Positions 45,912-54,946 are shown, counted from the stretch's first letter. The stretch: 64,000 nucleotides of DNA from Burkholderiaceae bacterium (GCA_024235955.1 JACKLJ010000001.1:1727211-1791210), one strand, 5' to 3'. Notes: generated from the sequence alone by a model not told the origin. Translations and numbers: made by a program.

Positions 45912-46337
45912 TCAGACCGGCTCGACCACCAGCCGGCTGCCCACCAGTTCGACCACCCGGTGCGGGCCGCTGTGCGGAATCTGGCCGGGCCGGTGCATGG
46001 CGGTCCAGGGTGCGCCGCGGTAGCGCACGACGGCCGTGCCGTCGGGGTTCCAGCGCTCGATCTGCACGGTTTCGCCCACATCCAGGTTGACGCTGCGCTC
46101 GGCGCGCGGCGACGGGTCGCCCGGGCGCCGCTTGCGCCACTGGTAGCAGCCGCCCACCGCCACCAGGGCGACCACGGCGCCGATGACCATCTGCGCCATC
46201 AGCGACAGGCCGGCGTGCGCGGCCAGCGCGCTGGCCGCCGCGCCCAGCGAGAGCATCAGCAGGTAGAAGGTGCCGGTGGCCAGTTCCAGCGCCACCAGCA
46301 CGCCGGTGACGATCCACCACAGTGTCGATTCAGCCAC
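45912..46337 (-). CDS. NfeD family membrane protein
   Basis: A 141-residue protein: membrane helices around residues 5-25, 28-44 and 48-66, then a soluble OB-fold domain (NLDVGETVQIERWNPDGTAVVRYRG...WTA). NfeD proteins accompany and anchor SPFH proteins, here QmcA. The GTG start at 46337 follows a strong AGGAGG. Confidence 0.9.
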   Translation of the reverse strand: MAESTLWWIVTGVLVALELATGTFYLLMLSLGAAASALAAHAGLSLMAQMVIGAVVALVAVGGCYQWRKRRPGDPSPRAERSVNLDVGETVQIERWNPDGTAVVRYRGAPWTAMHRPGQIPHSGPHRVVELVGSRLVVEPV

Positions 46338-46474
46338 GTCCGCCTCCTGTTCCGGGGTGTTGTGCCGACATTCAGGCCCCATTGTGGGGCAAGCGGGGAA
46401 CCAGCCAGGCCGCCGACACCTCAATTCCGTACACTTGCGCGTTTCACCGCTGTAGCGGGCCGGAGGCCTGTGCC

Positions 46475-48832
46475 ATGAAATTCCGTTTTCCCATTGTCAT
46501 CATCGATGAGGACTACCGCTCCGACAACACGTCGGGCCTGGGCATCCGCGCGCTGGCCGACGCGATCCAGGCGGAAGGCTTCGAGGTGGTGGGGGCGACC
46601 AGCTACGGCGACCTGAGCCAGTTCGCCCAGCAGCAGAGCCGCGCCAGCGCCTTCATCCTGTCGATCGACGACGAGGAATTTTCCGCCGGGCCCGACCTGG
46701 ACCCGGCCGTGCTGAACCTGCGCAACTTCATCCAGGAGGTTCGGCGCAAGAACCTGGACGTGCCGCTGTACATCTACGGCGAAACCAAGACCAGCCAGCA
46801 CCTGCCCAACGACATCCTGCGCGAGCTGCACGGCTTCATCCACATGTTCGAGGACACGCCGGAGTTCGTGGCCAAGCACATCGTGCGCGAGGCCAAGAGC
46901 TATCTCGAAGGCATCCAGCCGCCGTTCTTCAAGGCGCTGCTGGATTACGCCGAAGACGGCTCCTACTCCTGGCACTGCCCGGGGCATTCCGGCGGCGTGG
47001 CGTTCCTGAAGTCGCCCATCGGCCAGATGTACCACCAGTTCTACGGCGAGAACATGCTGCGTGCCGACGTCTGCAACGCGGTGGAAGAGCTCGGCCAGCT
47101 GCTCGACCACGACGGCGCCATTGGCGAGAGCGAGCGCAACGCCGCGCGCATCTTCAATGCCGACCATTGCTTCTTCGTCACCAACGGCACCTCCACCAGC
47201 AACAAGATGGTGTGGCACCACACGGTGGCGCCGGGCGACGTGGTGGTGGTCGACCGCAACTGCCACAAGAGCAACCTGCACGCCATCATCATGACCGGGG
47301 CCATCCCGGTGTTCCTCAAGCCCACGCGCAACCATTACGGCATCATCGGCCCGATCCCCAAGAGCGAGTTCGAGCCCGAGGCCATCAAGGCCAAGATCCG
47401 CGCCAACCCGCTGCTCAGGCACGTGGACGCCGACAAGGTGCGCCCGCGCATCATGTCGCTCACGCAGTCCACCTACGACGGCGTGCTCTACAACACCGAG
47501 ACCATCAAGCAGACGCTCGACGGCTACGTCGACAACCTGCATTTCGACGAGGCCTGGCTGCCGCACGCAGCCTTTCACCCGTTCTACGGCGCCTACCACG
47601 CCATGGGCAAGAAGCGCGCGCGGCCCAGGCAGTCGGTGGTGTACGCCACGCAGTCCATCCACAAGCTGCTGGCCGGCATCAGCCAGGCCAGCCACGTGCT
47701 GGTGCAGGATTCGCAGAACGTCAAGCTCGACAGGTACCTCTTCAACGAGGCCTACCTGATGCACACCTCCACCAGCCCGCAGTACAGCATCATCGCCAGC
47801 TGCGACGTGGCCGCCGCCATGATGGAGCCGCCCGGCGGCACCGCCATGGTGGAAGAGAGCATCCTGGAAGCGCTGGATTTCCGCCGCGCCATGCGCAAGG
47901 TGGAGGCCGAGTTCGGCGAGAGCGACTGGTGGTTCAAGGTCTGGGGGCCTGACGCCCTGGCGCCTGAGGGCATCGGCCGCGCCGACGACTGGATCATCAA
48001 GAACGGTGGCGGCAAGGGCAAGAGCTGGCACGGCTTCGGCAAGCTGGCGCCCGGCTTCAACATGCTGGACCCGATCAAGTCCACCATCGTCACGCCTGGC
48101 CTCAACCTCGACGGCAAGTTCGACAAGACCGGCATTCCGGCCAGCATCGTCACCAAGTTCCTGGCCGAGCACGGCGTGGTGGTGGAGAAGACCGGGCTCT
48201 ACAGCTTCTTCATCATGTTCACCATCGGCATCACCAAGGGCCGCTGGAACACGCTGCTGACGGCGCTGCAGCAGTTCAAGGACGACTACGACCGCAACCA
48301 GCCGATGTGGCGGATCATGCCGGAGTTCTGCGCCCAGCACCGCCGCTACGAGCGCATGGGCCTGCGCGACCTGTGCCAGCACGTGCACGAGCTCTACGCC
48401 CGCTACGACATCGCCCGCCTGACCACCGACATGTACCTGTCGGAGCTGACGCCGGCCATGAACCCGGCCGACGCCTACGCCTGCATCGCCCGCCGCCAGG
48501 TGGAGCGGGTCGAGATCGACCAGCTCGAAGGCCGCATCACCACCAGCCTGATCACGCCGTACCCGCCGGGCATCCCGCTGCTGATCCCGGGCGAGGTGTT
48601 CAACAAGAAGATCGTCGATTACCTCAAGTTCGCGCGCGAGTTCGCCCGCCTGCTGCCCGGCTTCGAGACCGACATCCACGGCCTGGTGGAGGTGCGCGAC
48701 GACGACGGCGGCGTGCGCTACTACGCCGACTGCGTCGCGCCAGAAGGCAAGCGCACCCAGGTCTTGCCACGCACCGACATCCAAGACATGATCGGCCGCA
48801 ACACCGAATCGCCTTACTTCACGCAGGAGTGA
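46475..48832 (+). CDS. Arginine/lysine/ornithine decarboxylase, biodegradative type
   Basis: A 785-residue PLP enzyme of the large, acid-inducible AdiA/LdcI/SpeF class. The N-terminal wing domain (MKFRFPIVIIDEDYRSDN) is receiver-like; SxHK with the PLP Lys397 lies in TQSIHKLLAG; FVTNGTSTSNKMVWH and HFDEAW complete the cofactor site. Consumes a proton while forming agmatine or cadaverine, and so protects against acid or supplies polyamines. Exact substrate cannot be told; arginine is most likely by family order. No matching antiporter gene is beside it. Confidence 0.92.
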   Translation: MKFRFPIVIIDEDYRSDNTSGLGIRALADAIQAEGFEVVGATSYGDLSQFAQQQSRASAFILSIDDEEFSAGPDLDPAVLNLRNFIQEVRRKNLDVPLYIYGETKTSQHLPNDILRELHGFIHMFEDTPEFVAKHIVREAKSYLEGIQPPFFKALLDYAEDGSYSWHCPGHSGGVAFLKSPIGQMYHQFYGENMLRADVCNAVEELGQLLDHDGAIGESERNAARIFNADHCFFVTNGTSTSNKMVWHHTVAPGDVVVVDRNCHKSNLHAIIMTGAIPVFLKPTRNHYGIIGPIPKSEFEPEAIKAKIRANPLLRHVDADKVRPRIMSLTQSTYDGVLYNTETIKQTLDGYVDNLHFDEAWLPHAAFHPFYGAYHAMGKKRARPRQSVVYATQSIHKLLAGISQASHVLVQDSQNVKLDRYLFNEAYLMHTSTSPQYSIIASCDVAAAMMEPPGGTAMVEESILEALDFRRAMRKVEAEFGESDWWFKVWGPDALAPEGIGRADDWIIKNGGGKGKSWHGFGKLAPGFNMLDPIKSTIVTPGLNLDGKFDKTGIPASIVTKFLAEHGVVVEKTGLYSFFIMFTIGITKGRWNTLLTALQQFKDDYDRNQPMWRIMPEFCAQHRRYERMGLRDLCQHVHELYARYDIARLTTDMYLSELTPAMNPADAYACIARRQVERVEIDQLEGRITTSLITPYPPGIPLLIPGEVFNKKIVDYLKFAREFARLLPGFETDIHGLVEVRDDDGGVRYYADCVAPEGKRTQVLPRTDIQDMIGRNTESPYFTQE

Positions 48833-48885
48833 GGCGGAAAACGCGCCGCCGTCTGGGCTATGATGAAACCTAGAAAGGAGAAACG

Positions 48886-49119
48886 ATGTTTCCTGAATAC
48901 CGCGACCTGATCACCCGCCTGAAGACCGAAGGCACGAACCACCGCTTCCTGCACCTGTTCGAGAAGCACAACGAACTGGACCACAAGATCACGGCGCTGG
49001 AAAACCACGACGCCGGCTCGGTGCACGCCGAAATCGAAGCGCTGAAGAAGGAAAAACTGCACATCAAGGACGAGCTTTACACGCTGCTGCGCCAGGAAGG
49101 CGAAGCCACGGCCAAGTAA
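48886..49119 (+). CDS. YdcH-like DUF465 protein
   Basis: A 77-residue all-helical protein with the family motifs HRFLHLFEKHNELDHKI and LKKEKLHIKDELYTLLR, a short coiled-coil hairpin. Function is not known in detail. RBS AGGAG lies seven bases before the ATG, and a strong terminator follows. Confidence 0.92.
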   Translation: MFPEYRDLITRLKTEGTNHRFLHLFEKHNELDHKITALENHDAGSVHAEIEALKKEKLHIKDELYTLLRQEGEATAK

Positions 49120-49140
49120 ACGGCACGCCGTCCTCCAAGG

Positions 49141-49170
49141 AAAAAGCCCGCTGGTTCAGCGGGCTTTTTT
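49141..49170 (+). terminator. Rho-independent terminator after the ydcH-like gene
   Basis: AAAAAGCCCGCTG, a GTT loop, CAGCGGGC and six T. The A-run upstream makes it bidirectional, so it may also stop minus-strand transcripts of the ligase gene. Confidence 0.92.
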
Positions 49171-49245
49171 CATGACCGGGCTGCCCCAGGGATGAACAGA
49201 CGCACCTCAAGGCGCAGTGCACCATGCGCAGCGGGGGTGGGACAC

Positions 49246-49313
49246 TTTTCCATGCCTTTTTGGCCTTTGGCCCATATGCGGCGGGCGCAGGCAGCTATGA
49301 AATCAGGATTGAC
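49246..49313 (+). repeat. Dispersed repeat copy 10
   Basis: Intergenic copy: TTTTCCATGCCTTTTTGGCC, TTTGGCCCATATGCGGCGGG, CGCAGGCAGCTATGAAATCA and GGATT. It lies between the terminator and the end of the ligase gene. Confidence 0.82.
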
Positions 49314-49345
49314 TGGTGGCTGCCACCAGGTCGGCAGGCGACCGC

Positions 49346-50281
49346 TCAGCGCGTCGCCTGGAAGCGCGGCTCGTCCGCCCGCACGCGCAGGAAGGTGGCG
49401 AAGCGCGGCAGGCCGGTGGCCTCATGCACGCCACGGTAGCGGTAGGTGATCCAGCTGCCCACGGGCGGTGGGTGATCGCGCTGCGCGTCGGTCAGGCCGC
49501 TGCCGATGCGAAAGCGCTTGCCCTCCGGCGTTTCCACCAGCAGCGCGCCCAGGCGGCCGGCGTATTTGCCCTTGCCGGGCAGGTGGCCCACCACCCTGGC
49601 CTCGGCGTCGTCGAAGGGTTTCAGCTTGAGCAGATCGTCGCCGCGCCCGGCGCGGTAGAGCGAATCGCCCCGGTGCAGCATCAGGCCTTCGCCGCCGCCG
49701 CGCACCGTGTCGCGCAGCAGCGCCTGCAGCTCGGCATCGGTGCCCAGCTTGCGCTGCGCCACGGCCTGCAGCACCGGGTTGTCGGCCGCCTGCACGGCGG
49801 CCTGCAGCGCGGGCAGCCGCTCGTCAAAGCGGCCGGGGTGCTCCGGCAGGTCGAACACCATTAAGCGCATGCGGCGCCAGGCGCGGTCGTCCGGCGCCTG
49901 GCGGGTGACGGTGGCCTGCGCATGCTCGAAGGCGCGGCGCCCGGCCCACAGCTCGCCGTCCATCGGCAGCGCCGGCCAGCCGGCGGTGAACCAGGCCGGC
50001 GCGTTGACCACCTGGCCGCCGCGCGTGACGAGCCGGTGGCCGTCCCAGAAGCCGCGCACGCCGTCGTACTTCTCGCTCACCCAGTAGTCGGCCAGCGGAA
50101 GGCCCGGACGCCAGCGCCCGGCCAGCATGAGTGAGGGCGGGGCGGGTGGCGAGGGTACAGACGGCGCAGCGGCCTGCGCCAGCGCACGCGCGGCCGTTGC
50201 CAGGCCGCACGCACCAAGCCCGACCAGCAGCAGGGTGCGCCGCCGGATGCTATGGTTAAAGGAGCTGCCTGCGCCCGCCAC
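49346..50281 (-). CDS. Exported ATP-dependent DNA ligase (LigE-like)
   Basis: A protein of about 311 residues. The N-terminus IRRRTLLLVGLGACGLATAARALAQ is a signal peptide, as in the LigE group of small ATP-dependent ligases, which act in the periplasm. The nucleotidyl Lys71 is in SEKYDGVRG (KxDG), MDGELW (motif III), GEGLMLH (motif IV) and LLKLK (motif V) follow, then an OB-fold domain to the C-terminus. Such enzymes may repair DNA during uptake or biofilm growth. The start is unclear: no ATG precedes the signal peptide, and the GTG proposed at 50281 lies inside a dispersed repeat. Confidence 0.8.
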   Translation of the reverse strand: MAGAGSSFNHSIRRRTLLLVGLGACGLATAARALAQAAAPSVPSPPAPPSLMLAGRWRPGLPLADYWVSEKYDGVRGFWDGHRLVTRGGQVVNAPAWFTAGWPALPMDGELWAGRRAFEHAQATVTRQAPDDRAWRRMRLMVFDLPEHPGRFDERLPALQAAVQAADNPVLQAVAQRKLGTDAELQALLRDTVRGGGEGLMLHRGDSLYRAGRGDDLLKLKPFDDAEARVVGHLPGKGKYAGRLGALLVETPEGKRFRIGSGLTDAQRDHPPPVGSWITYRYRGVHEATGLPRFATFLRVRADEPRFQATR

Positions 50282-50310
50282 GCCTGGTCTGGAGGCCGAT
50301 TTGATGTAAA
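50249..50310 (-). repeat. Dispersed repeat copy 11, at the start of the ligase gene
   Basis: Minus-strand copy: ACATCAAATCGGCCTCCAGA, CCAGGCGTGGCGGGCGCAGG, CAGCTCCTTTAACCATAGC. It covers the presumed GTG start and the upstream region of the ligase gene. Confidence 0.85.
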
Positions 50311-50319
50311 GAATCCGGC

Positions 50320-51129
50320 TCAGCCGACCATATCGGCGGACAGTCCGGCGGTCTGGCTGAAGCCGCCGTCCACGTAGGTGATTTCGGCCGTCACGCCGGA
50401 AGCCAGGTCGCTCAGCAGGAAGGCGGCCACGTTGCCCACGTCCTCGATGGTGACGTTGCGGCGCAGCGGCGAGGCGCTGGCCACGTAGCCCAGCAGCTTG
50501 CCGAAGTCCTTGATGCCGCTGGCCGCCAGCGTCTTGATCGGGCCGGCGCTGATGCCGTTCACGCGGATGCCCTTGCCGCCCAGCGCCTCGGCCATGTAGC
50601 GCACGCTGGCTTCCAGGCTGGCCTTGGCCAGGCCCATGGTGTTGTAGTTGGGAATGCTGCGCAGCGCGCCCAGGTAGCTCAGCGTCAGCAGCGCGGCCTT
50701 GTCGCTCAGGTAGGGCAGGGCCGCCTTGGCCATGCCGGGGAAGCTGTAGGCGCTGATGTCGTGCGCGATGCGGTAGTTCTCCCGGCTCAGGCCGTCGAAG
50801 AAGTTGCCGGCGATGGCCTCGCGCGGCGCGAAGCCGATGGCGTGCACGAAGCCGTCGAAGCTGGGCCAGGTGGCCGACAGGTCCTTGAACATGCGCTCGA
50901 TCTGCTCGTCGCTGCCCACGTCGCAGTCGAACACCAGCTGGCTGTCGAACTCGGCCGCGAAGTCGGTGATGCGGTCCTTGAAGCGCTCGCCCACGTAGCT
51001 GAAGGCCAGCTCGGCGCCCTGGGCCCGGCAGGCCTTGGCGATGCCGTAGGCGATGGACCGGTTGGACAGCACGCCGGTGATCAGCAGTTTCTTGCCCGCC
51101 AGAAAGCCGGTGGGGTTGGTCGTCGTCAT
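50320..51129 (-). CDS. fabI: Enoyl-ACP reductase (NADH)
   Basis: A 269-residue SDR enzyme, the last step of each fatty-acid elongation round. The NADH-binding motif LLITGVLSNRSIAYGIA lies at residues 15-31, and the catalytic Tyr-x6-Lys is in NYNTMGLAKA. The AISAGPIKTLAASGI segment is typical of FabI, the triclosan-sensitive type. The gene is divergent from yejA with 38 bp between start codons, a shared promoter region. Confidence 0.96.
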   Translation of the reverse strand: MTTTNPTGFLAGKKLLITGVLSNRSIAYGIAKACRAQGAELAFSYVGERFKDRITDFAAEFDSQLVFDCDVGSDEQIERMFKDLSATWPSFDGFVHAIGFAPREAIAGNFFDGLSRENYRIAHDISAYSFPGMAKAALPYLSDKAALLTLSYLGALRSIPNYNTMGLAKASLEASVRYMAEALGGKGIRVNGISAGPIKTLAASGIKDFGKLLGYVASASPLRRNVTIEDVGNVAAFLLSDLASGVTAEITYVDGGFSQTAGLSADMVG

Positions 51130-51167
51130 TGCGCAAGCTCCTCGGAAAAATCGCTCAGAATTGTCGC

Positions 51168-52982
51168 ATGCGTCTTTTGCTGGCCTGCCTGCTCCTCGCC
51201 ACGCCCGCCGCCTGGGCTGCCCACGGCTACGCGCTGTGGGGCGACCTGAAATACCCGCCGGGCTTCGACCACTTCGACTACGTCAATCCCGCCGCGCCCA
51301 AGGGCGGCGAGATCCGCATGGTCAGCGGCCTGCGCAACTCCAACTTCGACAAGTACAACCCTTTCACCATGAAGGGCAGCGCGCCGGCCTATCTGGGCGA
51401 TCTGCTGTTCGACACGCTGCTCACCGGCTCGCTCGACGAAGCCGGCGCCGCCTACGGCCTGCTGGCCGAGGACGTGGCGGTGGCGCCGGATCGCCTCTCG
51501 GCCACCTTCCGCCTGCGGCCCGAGGCGCGCTTCCACAACGGCGACGCGGTGACCGCGCAGGACGTCAAGCACAGCTTCGACACGCTGATGGGCCCTTACA
51601 CCTCGCCGGCGTACAAGACCTTGCTGGTCGACGTGGCCGGCGTCGACGTGCTGGACGCCCGCACCGTGCGCTACCGCTTCAAGCGGCCCAACCGCGAGCT
51701 GCCGCTCACCGTGGGCGGCCTGCCGGTGTTCAGCCGCAAGTGGGGGCAGGGCAAGCCCTTCGATCAGGTGGTGATGGACGAGCCCATCGGCTCCGGGCCG
51801 TACAGGATCGGCCCGGTGAAGTTCGGCAAGGACATCATCTATGTGCGCGACCCGAACTACTGGGCGCGCGACCTGAACGTCAAGCGCGGGACCGACAACT
51901 TCGATCGCGTGCTGATCAAGATCTACAAGGACAACACCGCCCGGCTGGAGGCGCTGAAGGCCGGCGAGTTCGACCTCATGGCCTTCTATTCCGCCGGCGA
52001 CTGGGCGCGCCGCGTGAACGGCCCCAGGTTCAAGAGCGGCGAGCTGGTGAAGGGCGAGTTCCGCCACAAGCTGCCCACGGGCTTTCAGAGCTACGTGCTC
52101 AACAGCCGCCGTCCGTTCCTGAGCGACGTGCGCGTGCGCGAGGCGCTGGGGCTGGCCATCGACTACGAGTGGATGAACCGCCAGATGTTCTACAACGCGT
52201 ACACGCGGGTGAAGGGTATCTTCGGCAACACCGACTGCGCCGCCACCGGCACGCCCGACGCGGCGCAGCTGGCGCTGATGGAGCCGTTCCGCGCGCAGAT
52301 CCCGCCGGCCGCCTTCGGGCCCGCCTACGAGCCGCCGCGCACCGACCGGCCGCACGACCCCAAGGTGGGCGGCCTGCGCGAGAACCTGCGCCGCGCGCAG
52401 CAACTGCTGGTGCAGGCCGGCTGGACGGTGCAGGACGGCGAGCTGCGCAACGCCCAGGGCCAGCCCATGGTGCTGGAGTACCTCGACAGCAACGAAGGCG
52501 GCGCCCGCGTGGTCACGCCCTGGATGCGCAACCTGGACAAGCTCGGCATCCGGCTGGTGTACCGCCCGGTGGATTTCGCGCTCTACCAGCAGCGGCTGCA
52601 GAAGTTCGACTTCGACATCACCACCATCGCCTACCAGGGCACGCTCAACCCCGGCCAGGAATACGCCGACCTGTTCGGCAGCAAGGCCGCCGACACCGAG
52701 GATTCCGGCAACCTGGCCGGCGTGAAGAGCCCGGCCGTCGACAGCCTCATCAGCCACATGGTCGGGGCCAATACCCGGCCCGAATTCCTGGCCGCCTGCC
52801 GCGCTCTGGAACGGGTGGTGAGCCACAGCCACTACCTGCTGCCGCAGTGGTATTCGCCCGTCCACCGCCTGGCCTACAAAGCCTGGCGCCTGCAGAAGCC
52901 CGACGTCGTGCCCCCGTACTTTCGGGGCGAGACCTGGGCGATGGAGACTTGGTGGGCCCGGCAGCCACCGAAGGCGAAGTGA
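51168..52982 (+). CDS. yejA: Peptide ABC transporter binding protein YejA
   Basis: A 604-residue family 5 periplasmic binding protein. The signal peptide is MRLLLACLLLATPAAWA; the mature start HGYALWGDLKYPPGFDHFDYVNPAAPKGG is typical of YejA. The E. coli Yej system takes up peptides and microcin C. It heads the operon yejA - CcdAB-like module - yejB - RHH/PIN module - yejE - zinc-ribbon gene - yejF. Confidence 0.93.
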   Translation: MRLLLACLLLATPAAWAAHGYALWGDLKYPPGFDHFDYVNPAAPKGGEIRMVSGLRNSNFDKYNPFTMKGSAPAYLGDLLFDTLLTGSLDEAGAAYGLLAEDVAVAPDRLSATFRLRPEARFHNGDAVTAQDVKHSFDTLMGPYTSPAYKTLLVDVAGVDVLDARTVRYRFKRPNRELPLTVGGLPVFSRKWGQGKPFDQVVMDEPIGSGPYRIGPVKFGKDIIYVRDPNYWARDLNVKRGTDNFDRVLIKIYKDNTARLEALKAGEFDLMAFYSAGDWARRVNGPRFKSGELVKGEFRHKLPTGFQSYVLNSRRPFLSDVRVREALGLAIDYEWMNRQMFYNAYTRVKGIFGNTDCAATGTPDAAQLALMEPFRAQIPPAAFGPAYEPPRTDRPHDPKVGGLRENLRRAQQLLVQAGWTVQDGELRNAQGQPMVLEYLDSNEGGARVVTPWMRNLDKLGIRLVYRPVDFALYQQRLQKFDFDITTIAYQGTLNPGQEYADLFGSKAADTEDSGNLAGVKSPAVDSLISHMVGANTRPEFLAACRALERVVSHSHYLLPQWYSPVHRLAYKAWRLQKPDVVPPYFRGETWAMETWWARQPPKAK

Positions 52983-53021
52983 GCCACGCCGTCCGCTGGC
53001 CAGCGGGCCGCCGATGAACAG

Positions 53022-53078
53022 GAAAATGAGCCTTCAGCCCTTGCCAGGACATCGCGAGCAGCTACATATGCGATAGCG
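53022..53078 (+). repeat. Dispersed repeat copy 12, before the CcdAB-like module
   Basis: Diverged copy: GAAAATGAGCCTTCAGCCCT, TGCCAGGACATCGCGAGCAG, CTACATATGCGATAGCGAT. It lies between the yejA stop and the toxin-antitoxin promoter. Confidence 0.65.
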
Positions 53079-53102
53079 ATGAAGTCGCTTGCAACGTCCG
53101 CC

Positions 53103-53137
53103 TTGTGGCGCCCGATCAATGCGCATATCATGCGCAT
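53103..53137 (+). promoter_or_regulatory. Promoter and tandem-palindrome operator of the ccdAB-like genes
   Basis: TTGTGG (53103-53108), 17 bp, TATCAT (53126-53131). The perfect palindrome ATGCGCAT occurs twice, at 53119-53126 and 53130-53137, 11 bp apart, around the -10 box. This is the spacing expected for side-by-side dimers of a ribbon-helix-helix repressor such as CcdA. The start codon follows at once, so the message may be leaderless. Confidence 0.65.
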
Positions 53138-53389
53138 ATGAATGCCGCCACCAGCTCAGCAGCCCGCAAGCGTCCGGTCAACCTCACGCTGAACGAAGCG
53201 CTCGTCCAGGAAGCGCGAGCGCTCAGCGGCAACCTGTCGGCCACCGTGGAGGCCATGCTGCAGGAGTACGTGGCGCGCGAGCGCGGCGCGCGCGCGCAGA
53301 AGCAGCGCCAGGCCGCAGTGGCCTGCCAGGACTGGAACGCCGTGCTGGACGCGCACGGTTCCTTCGCCGACGAGCATTCGCCACTCTGA
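53138..53389 (+). CDS. ccdA: CcdA-like antitoxin
   Basis: An 83-residue protein. N-terminal half is ribbon-helix-helix-like (RKRPVNLTLNEALVQEARALSGNLSATVEAMLQEYV), the DNA-binding and dimer part; the C-terminal half (VACQDWNAVLDAHGSFADEHSPL) matches the toxin-wrapping tail of CcdA (WN...G.FADE). Neutralises the CcdB-like gyrase inhibitor encoded 3 bp downstream and represses the operon. No ribosome site precedes the ATG. Confidence 0.9.
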   Translation: MNAATSSAARKRPVNLTLNEALVQEARALSGNLSATVEAMLQEYVARERGARAQKQRQAAVACQDWNAVLDAHGSFADEHSPL

Positions 53390-53392
53390 CGC

Positions 53393-53722
53393 ATGGCGCA
53401 GTTCGATGTCCATGCTTACCAGGGCAGGCAGCGCGACGATGTGGCCTTCGTGGTGCTGGTGCAATCCGCTCTGTTCGACGCCTACCGGCGCCGCGTCGTG
53501 GTGCCGCTGGTACGGCGCGATGCGTTGCGGGCCGGCATGTCCACCATTGGCTCGCGCCTGAACCCGGTGTTTCGTGTGGAAGGCATCGACGTGGTGCTGC
53601 ATCCGCTGGACATGGTGTCCATGGACATCGCCGCGCTGGGCGCCAAGGTGGGTTCGCTGGCCGAACAAGGCCAGGCCATCTCCGATGCGCTCGACGAACT
53701 GCTGACGCGCGGCTGGGGCTAG
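53393..53722 (+). CDS. ccdB: CcdB-like gyrase toxin
   Basis: A 109-residue protein of the CcdB/MazF fold. It begins with AQFDVHAYQG as CcdB proteins do, and has VLVQSALFDAYRRRVVVPLVRR and the C-terminal helix DALDELLTRGWG near the gyrase-binding end. CcdB poisons DNA gyrase subunit A. The gene ends 13 bp before yejB, so transcription through the module probably continues into the transporter genes. Confidence 0.9.
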   Translation: MAQFDVHAYQGRQRDDVAFVVLVQSALFDAYRRRVVVPLVRRDALRAGMSTIGSRLNPVFRVEGIDVVLHPLDMVSMDIAALGAKVGSLAEQGQAISDALDELLTRGWG

Positions 53723-53735
53723 ACTGCCAACGCCC

Positions 53736-54767
53736 ATGTTCGCCTACATCCTCAAACGCCTGTTGCTGATGCTGCCCACGCTGCTGGGCGTGCTGCTGGT
53801 CACCTTCGTGGTGATCCAGTTCGTGCCGGGTGGGCCGGTCGAGCAGTACCTGGCCGAGGCCAAGGCGGGGGCGGGCGGGGCCTCGGCCGAGGGCGGGGGC
53901 TTGAGCTACCGCGGCGCGCAGGGCATCGATCCCAGGCGGCTGGACGAGATCAAGAAGCTCTATGGCTTCGACAAGCCGGCGCCGGAGCGTTTTGCCCAGA
54001 TGCTGGGGCAGTTCGCACGCTTCGATCTGGGGCGCAGCTTCTTCCAGAACAAGGATGTGTGGCAGCTCATCAAGGAGAAGATGCCGGTCTCGATCAGCCT
54101 GGGCCTGTGGACGTTTTTCATCAGCTACCTCATCAGCGTGCCGCTGGGCGTGGCCAAGGCGGTGCGGGCGGGCTCGCGCTTCGATCTGGTGACTACGCTG
54201 CTGGTGCTGGTGGGTTACGCGATCCCGGGTTTCGTGCTGGGCGTGGCGCTGCTGGTGATCTTTGGCGGGCAGCTGGCGTGGTTTCCGCTGCGCGGGCTGA
54301 CTTCGGCCAACTTCGACGAGTTGAGCCTGGGCGGCAAGGTGGTGGATTACCTGTGGCACATCACGCTGCCGGTCACCGCCATGGTGCTGGGCAGCTTCGC
54401 GGTGACGGCCATGCTCACCAAGAACAGCTTCCTGGAAGAGATCCGCAAGCAGTACGTGCTGACGGCGCGTGCCAAGGGGCTGAGTGAGCGGCAAGTGCTT
54501 TGGAAGCATGTGTTCCGCAACGCGCTGATCCCCATCGTCACCGGGTTCCCGGCGGCCTTCATCGGCGCGTTCTTCACCGGCTCGTTGTTGATCGAGACGC
54601 TGTTCTCGCTCGACGGCCTGGGCCTGCTCAGTTACGAAAGCGTGATCCGGCGCGACTACCCGGTGGTGCTGGGCACGCTGTTCTTGTTCACGCTGATCGG
54701 CCTGGTGACCAAGCTGATCAGCGACCTTTGTTATGTGTGGGTGGATCCGCGCGTGAAATTTGACTAA
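53736..54767 (+). CDS. yejB: Peptide ABC transporter permease YejB
   Basis: A 343-residue permease with six membrane segments and the OppB/DppB-like fold. It starts MFAYILKRLLLMLPTLLGVLLVTFVVIQFVPGG (read in parts) and has the EAA loop RAKGLSERQVLWKHVFRNAL near residue 245, the ATPase-docking site. Partner of YejE and YejF. It is separated from yejA by the CcdAB-like module and from yejE by a repeat and a second toxin-antitoxin module. Confidence 0.94.
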   Translation: MFAYILKRLLLMLPTLLGVLLVTFVVIQFVPGGPVEQYLAEAKAGAGGASAEGGGLSYRGAQGIDPRRLDEIKKLYGFDKPAPERFAQMLGQFARFDLGRSFFQNKDVWQLIKEKMPVSISLGLWTFFISYLISVPLGVAKAVRAGSRFDLVTTLLVLVGYAIPGFVLGVALLVIFGGQLAWFPLRGLTSANFDELSLGGKVVDYLWHITLPVTAMVLGSFAVTAMLTKNSFLEEIRKQYVLTARAKGLSERQVLWKHVFRNALIPIVTGFPAAFIGAFFTGSLLIETLFSLDGLGLLSYESVIRRDYPVVLGTLFLFTLIGLVTKLISDLCYVWVDPRVKFD

Positions 54768-54900
54768 CCCCCTGAGTCGCTGACGCGCCTTCCCCCTTTT
54801 GCTGCGCAAGGGGGACAACGCCAGTGCTCGGTGCAAGCCCGAGCACGGCGTTTGCTGGCTTGGCCTGCTCCGTGGCCTTCTGGTTTTTTGGCAGGCGTGG
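54768..54900 (+). repeat. Long intergenic repeat, copy A
   Basis: Starts CCCTGAGTCGCTGACGCGCC, has CCCCCTTTTGCTGCGCAAGG and GGGAC, then CGGTGCAAGCCCG and ends around TTGGCCTGCTCC. A diverged relative lies at 58722-58850. The inner part CCCCCTT...AAGGGGG can fold. It lies between yejB and the RHH/PIN module. Confidence 0.6.
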
Positions 54901-54946
54901 ATGGCAGTTGAGGTAGCGGTCGCCAAGGTTCGTGATGAAACTCGGT

